Under the pieces are notes generated by a model. The model saw nothing but the letters and a program-made list of their open reading frames with translations. It was not told where the DNA came from and did no database searches. A DNA stretch of 15,662 nucleotides from the NCBI GenBank assembly GCA_017390125.1, contig JAFPCT010000092.1, positions 1-15,662 on the forward strand. Reading direction: 5' to 3'. Positions 13,245 through 15,662 of the stretch are shown here, one piece after another. The stretch's first letter is position 1. Every line of letters starts with the position of its first letter. The stretch is from Treponema sp. (lineage in GTDB: Bacteria; Spirochaetota; Spirochaetia; Treponematales; Treponemataceae). The position numbers and the translations under genes are program-made.

Positions 13245-14828
13245 ATGGCTACATGGTCAAACGCTGACACACTTTCTTCTTGGAAGAAGTTGCAGTCCCT
13301 TAAGGGAATGGTTTCTGTTAAAGACGAACTTTCGTCTGCAAATGCAGTAAACAGAATAAAGGAATATTCTGTTCCTATGGCAGAAGGACTTACATACAAT
13401 TATGCTGCCAAACAGGTTAACGAACAGATTCTCAAAACTCTGCAGGAATTGTCAGATGAATCTCAGCTTCTTGAAAAATTTGAAGCACTTTACAACGGTG
13501 AAGTTGTAAACACAGGTGAAAAACGAATGGTTCTTCACCAGCTTACACGAGGACAGCTTGGAAAAGACGTAACTGCTGACGGCGTAAACAAGCGTGAATT
13601 CTACATTAAGGAACAGAAGCGCATCGCTGATTTCGCAGACAAAGTGCACTCCGGAAAAATCGTGAACGAAAAAGGTGAGAAATTCACTTCAGTATGCCAG
13701 ATTGGTATCGGCGGCTCAGACCTTGGTCCGCGCGCAATGTACCTTGCTCTAGAAAACTGGGCAAAAAAGAACGGCACATTCAAGATGGACGCACACTTCA
13801 TCTCAAACGTAGACCCGGATGACGCATCTGCTGTTCTTGCTTCCATCGACCTTGCTCATACAATCTTCATCCTTGTTTCTAAATCAGGAACAACACTTGA
13901 AACTTTGACAAACGAATCATTTGTAAAAGCCGGACTTAAAAAAGCCGGACTTGAAGTTTCAAAACACATGATTGCCGTAACAAGTGAAACAAGTCCTCTT
14001 GCACACAACCCGGACTACATGGAAGCATTCTACATGGATGACTACATCGGCGGACGCTACTCTTCATGCTCAGGTGTAGGCGGAGCAGTTCTCTCGCTTG
14101 CATTTGGACCTAAAGTATTCGCAGACTTCCTTGACGGCGCTGCTGCAGAAGACAAAACAGCTTTGAACAAGGACATCAGAAAGAACCCTGCGCTTCTCGA
14201 CGCACTCATCGGTGTATATGAAAGAAACGTACAGGAATATCCTTCTACAGCTATTCTTCCATACAGCCAGGCTCTCTCTCGCTTCCCGGCTCACCTTCAG
14301 CAGCTCGACATGGAATCAAACGGAAAATCTGTAAACCGCGACGGAAAGGAAATCAACTATGTTACAGGACCGGTAATCTTCGGTGAACCTGGAACAAACG
14401 GACAGCATTCATTCTACCAGCTCCTTCATCAGGGCACAAACATCGTTCCTTTGCAGTTCATCGCATTCAGCGAAAACCAGACAGGAAAGGACGTTGTAAT
14501 TGAAGACTCAACAAGTCAGAAAAAACTCTGTGCCAATGTAGTCGCTCAGATTGTAGCTTTTGCCTGCGGAAAAACAGATGCAGATCCTAACAAGTCATTT
14601 GCAGGAAACCGTCCGTCTTCATTGATTTACGGAAAGTCACTTACACCAAAAACATTGGGAGCTCTTCTTGCTCACTACGAAAATAAAGTTATGTTTCAGG
14701 GCTTCGTATGGAACATCAACTCTTTCGATCAGGAAGGCGTTCAGCTTGGTAAAAAACTTGCAAAAGCAGTTCTTTCAAACAACATGGAACCAGCTCTTGC
14801 AGAATACGCAAGCCTGTTGATTAAATAA
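13245..14828 (+). CDS. pgi: Glucose-6-phosphate isomerase
   Basis: This enzyme interconverts glucose 6-phosphate and fructose 6-phosphate in the cytoplasm (glycolysis and gluconeogenesis). The 527-residue product contains the phosphate-binding VSKSGTT, the signature DDYIGGRYSSCSGVGG, EPGTNGQHSFYQLLHQG with the conserved Glu/His region, and the second signature FDQEGVQLGKKL near the C-terminus. Length and order match the PGI family. The start at 13245 is chosen because GAGG (13235-13238) lies 6 nt upstream. A GTG at 13218 would add nine unlikely residues. It has its own promoter directly after the MATE gene and a strong hairpin terminator, so it is probably mostly transcribed on its own. Confidence 0.98.
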   Translation: MATWSNADTLSSWKKLQSLKGMVSVKDELSSANAVNRIKEYSVPMAEGLTYNYAAKQVNEQILKTLQELSDESQLLEKFEALYNGEVVNTGEKRMVLHQLTRGQLGKDVTADGVNKREFYIKEQKRIADFADKVHSGKIVNEKGEKFTSVCQIGIGGSDLGPRAMYLALENWAKKNGTFKMDAHFISNVDPDDASAVLASIDLAHTIFILVSKSGTTLETLTNESFVKAGLKKAGLEVSKHMIAVTSETSPLAHNPDYMEAFYMDDYIGGRYSSCSGVGGAVLSLAFGPKVFADFLDGAAAEDKTALNKDIRKNPALLDALIGVYERNVQEYPSTAILPYSQALSRFPAHLQQLDMESNGKSVNRDGKEINYVTGPVIFGEPGTNGQHSFYQLLHQGTNIVPLQFIAFSENQTGKDVVIEDSTSQKKLCANVVAQIVAFACGKTDADPNKSFAGNRPSSLIYGKSLTPKTLGALLAHYENKVMFQGFVWNINSFDQEGVQLGKKLAKAVLSNNMEPALAEYASLLIK

Positions 14829-14846
14829 CAACAGCCCATAAACAAA

Positions 14847-14908
14847 AAAGGCTGCCAGAAACCGCGCGTTTGAAGTGAAGTGCACGGATTTCCGGCAGCC
14901 TTTCTTTA
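14847..14908 (+). terminator. Strong, probably bidirectional terminator after pgi
   Basis: AAAGGCTGCC (14847-14856) pairs perfectly with GGCAGCCTTT (14894-14903). Inside, GAAA and CCG pair on with CGG and TTTC. TTTCTTTA follows on the plus strand, and on the minus strand TTTTTTGTTT follows, so it can serve both pgi and the converging HD-GYP gene. Its stem core GGCTGCC/GGCAGCC is the same as in the terminator at 10155-10199. Confidence 0.85.
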
Positions 14909-14918
14909 TAGTAAAAAA

Positions 14919-15662
14919 TTACATGCGCATGATCTTAAGAACCTCATCCTTCATCTTAAGGAACAAGTCTGCAAGAATCGGGTCAAAATGAGAACCAGAT
15001 GAATTGCGTATTATCTCAAAGGCAGCATCAGCGGACAATGCTTTTTTATAGCATCGCGGCGAAACAAGGGCGTCAAATACGTCTGCGATTGCCATGATTC
15101 TTGCACCCAAAGGAATGGCCTCTCCTTTCAGATGATTCGGATAGCCTGTTCCGTCCCAATGCTCATGGTGCCCTTTAGCAACATCGATTGCAGCCTGAAC
15201 GTACTCTTCGCTTTCAACTTTTCCAAGTACCTCACGGATGATTTTTTCACCTTCTGTTGTATGAATCTTGATTTTTTCAAACTCATCTGTCGTAAGACGG
15301 GCTGGTTTCTGCAGGATTGTATCAGAAACGGCAATTTTTCCGATGTCGTGGATAGGAGCGACTTTTTTAAGGATTTCAATGTAATGGGCATTAAGCTGCT
15401 CCTGATAATATCCGAAATCCCTCGCCGCATTTGCAAGGAGCTCCACATAACGGCTTGTGCGCTTTACATGCTCTCCTGTCTCACTGTCTCGGCTTTCAAT
15501 GATATTTGCCATTCCAAGGATGGTCTGTTCCTGGAGATATTTCAAATGCTTGTTCTGCTTAAGTATTTCAGCCGTCTTGCGCTCGACTTCTTCCTGAAGC
15601 TCTTCCTTGTTGGTCTCAAGTTTTTCCGTAAGGCTTATGCAGACAAAGATAAGGCAAAGAAC
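14919..15662 (-). CDS. Membrane-anchored HD-GYP protein, putative c-di-GMP phosphodiesterase (5' part outside window)
   Basis: The 3' part of a signalling gene is seen. Its reading frame stays open to the window edge, so the start lies outside. From the edge inward it encodes the end of a hydrophobic helix (VLCLIFVCISL), a charged coiled coil (about 35 residues rich in Glu and Lys, with EELQEEVERKTAEIL) and a complete HD-GYP domain. Its motifs include HVKRTSRY, HDIGK, HTTEGE, HHEHWDGTGYP and ADVFDAL. The intact HD and GYP signatures predict hydrolysis of cyclic di-GMP, with metals bound by the His/Asp residues. The upstream part is probably a membrane-bound sensor. A TTG at 15545 is a possible but unlikely start, because it lies inside the coiled coil. 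The gene converges on pgi and shares its terminator. Confidence 0.9.
   Translation of the reverse strand, partial: VLCLIFVCISLTEKLETNKEELQEEVERKTAEILKQNKHLKYLQEQTILGMANIIESRDSETGEHVKRTSRYVELLANAARDFGYYQEQLNAHYIEILKKVAPIHDIGKIAVSDTILQKPARLTTDEFEKIKIHTTEGEKIIREVLGKVESEEYVQAAIDVAKGHHEHWDGTGYPNHLKGEAIPLGARIMAIADVFDALVSPRCYKKALSADAAFEIIRNSSGSHFDPILADLFLKMKDEVLKIMRM

Noticed and set aside
15543..15545. TTG at 15545 as the start of the HD-GYP gene
   Set aside because: The frame stays open upstream to the window edge and encodes a coiled coil and a hydrophobic helix typical of a membrane sensor part.

Overview
The window looks like a stretch of spirochaete chromosome, most probably a host-associated Treponema. 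This rests on overall protein character, a moderate G+C content, the lipoprotein-like signal with a relaxed lipobox, and the ISL3-type element. It is inferred from sequence alone and is not proven. No tRNA, rRNA, CRISPR array or phage genes were seen.

Layout. (1) Positions 43-1274 hold a decayed ISL3-family insertion sequence bounded by 31-bp inverted repeats (27 of 31 match). Its transposase is broken by a frameshift and apparent deletions. (2) Positions 1297-5648 are a thiamine-salvage operon on the + strand: promoter, TPP riboswitch, thiM, a thiE-HAD phosphatase fusion, thiD and the HMP transporter cytX. (3) Positions 5645-9717 are a minus-strand operon read from the right: valS, then a small SpoT/MESH1-like HD hydrolase, then a maltose-O-acetyltransferase-like hexapeptide enzyme. 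It converges on cytX with a 4-base stop-codon overlap. (4) Positions 9737-11745 (minus) hold a small putative lipoprotein and an AGCS amino acid:cation symporter, with a hairpin terminator between them. (5) Positions 11754-14908 (+) hold a MATE efflux protein and pgi, ending in a strong hairpin terminator. (6) From 14919 to the right edge is the 3' part of a membrane-anchored HD-GYP protein on the minus strand.

How the genes work together. ThiM phosphorylates imported thiazole, CytX imports HMP, ThiD phosphorylates HMP twice, and ThiE joins the two halves into thiamine phosphate. The HAD domain fused to ThiE could dephosphorylate thiamine phosphate or a related intermediate. No de novo genes (thiC, thiG, thiH, thiF, thiS) lie in the window, so this is a salvage unit under TPP control. 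The remaining genes are housekeeping or signalling: translation (valS), alarmone turnover (the HD protein, inferred), glycolysis (pgi), c-di-GMP turnover (HD-GYP) and transport.

The most notable signals are the ThiE-HAD fusion, the alarmone-hydrolase-like gene behind valS, two promoters (valS and MATE) placed so close to the start codon that leaderless mRNAs are predicted, a repeated promoter pattern TTGTAA-17 bp-TATAAT-like, and a hairpin in the IS that would hide the transposase start codon in read-through transcripts. I did not find an obviously new multi-gene system.
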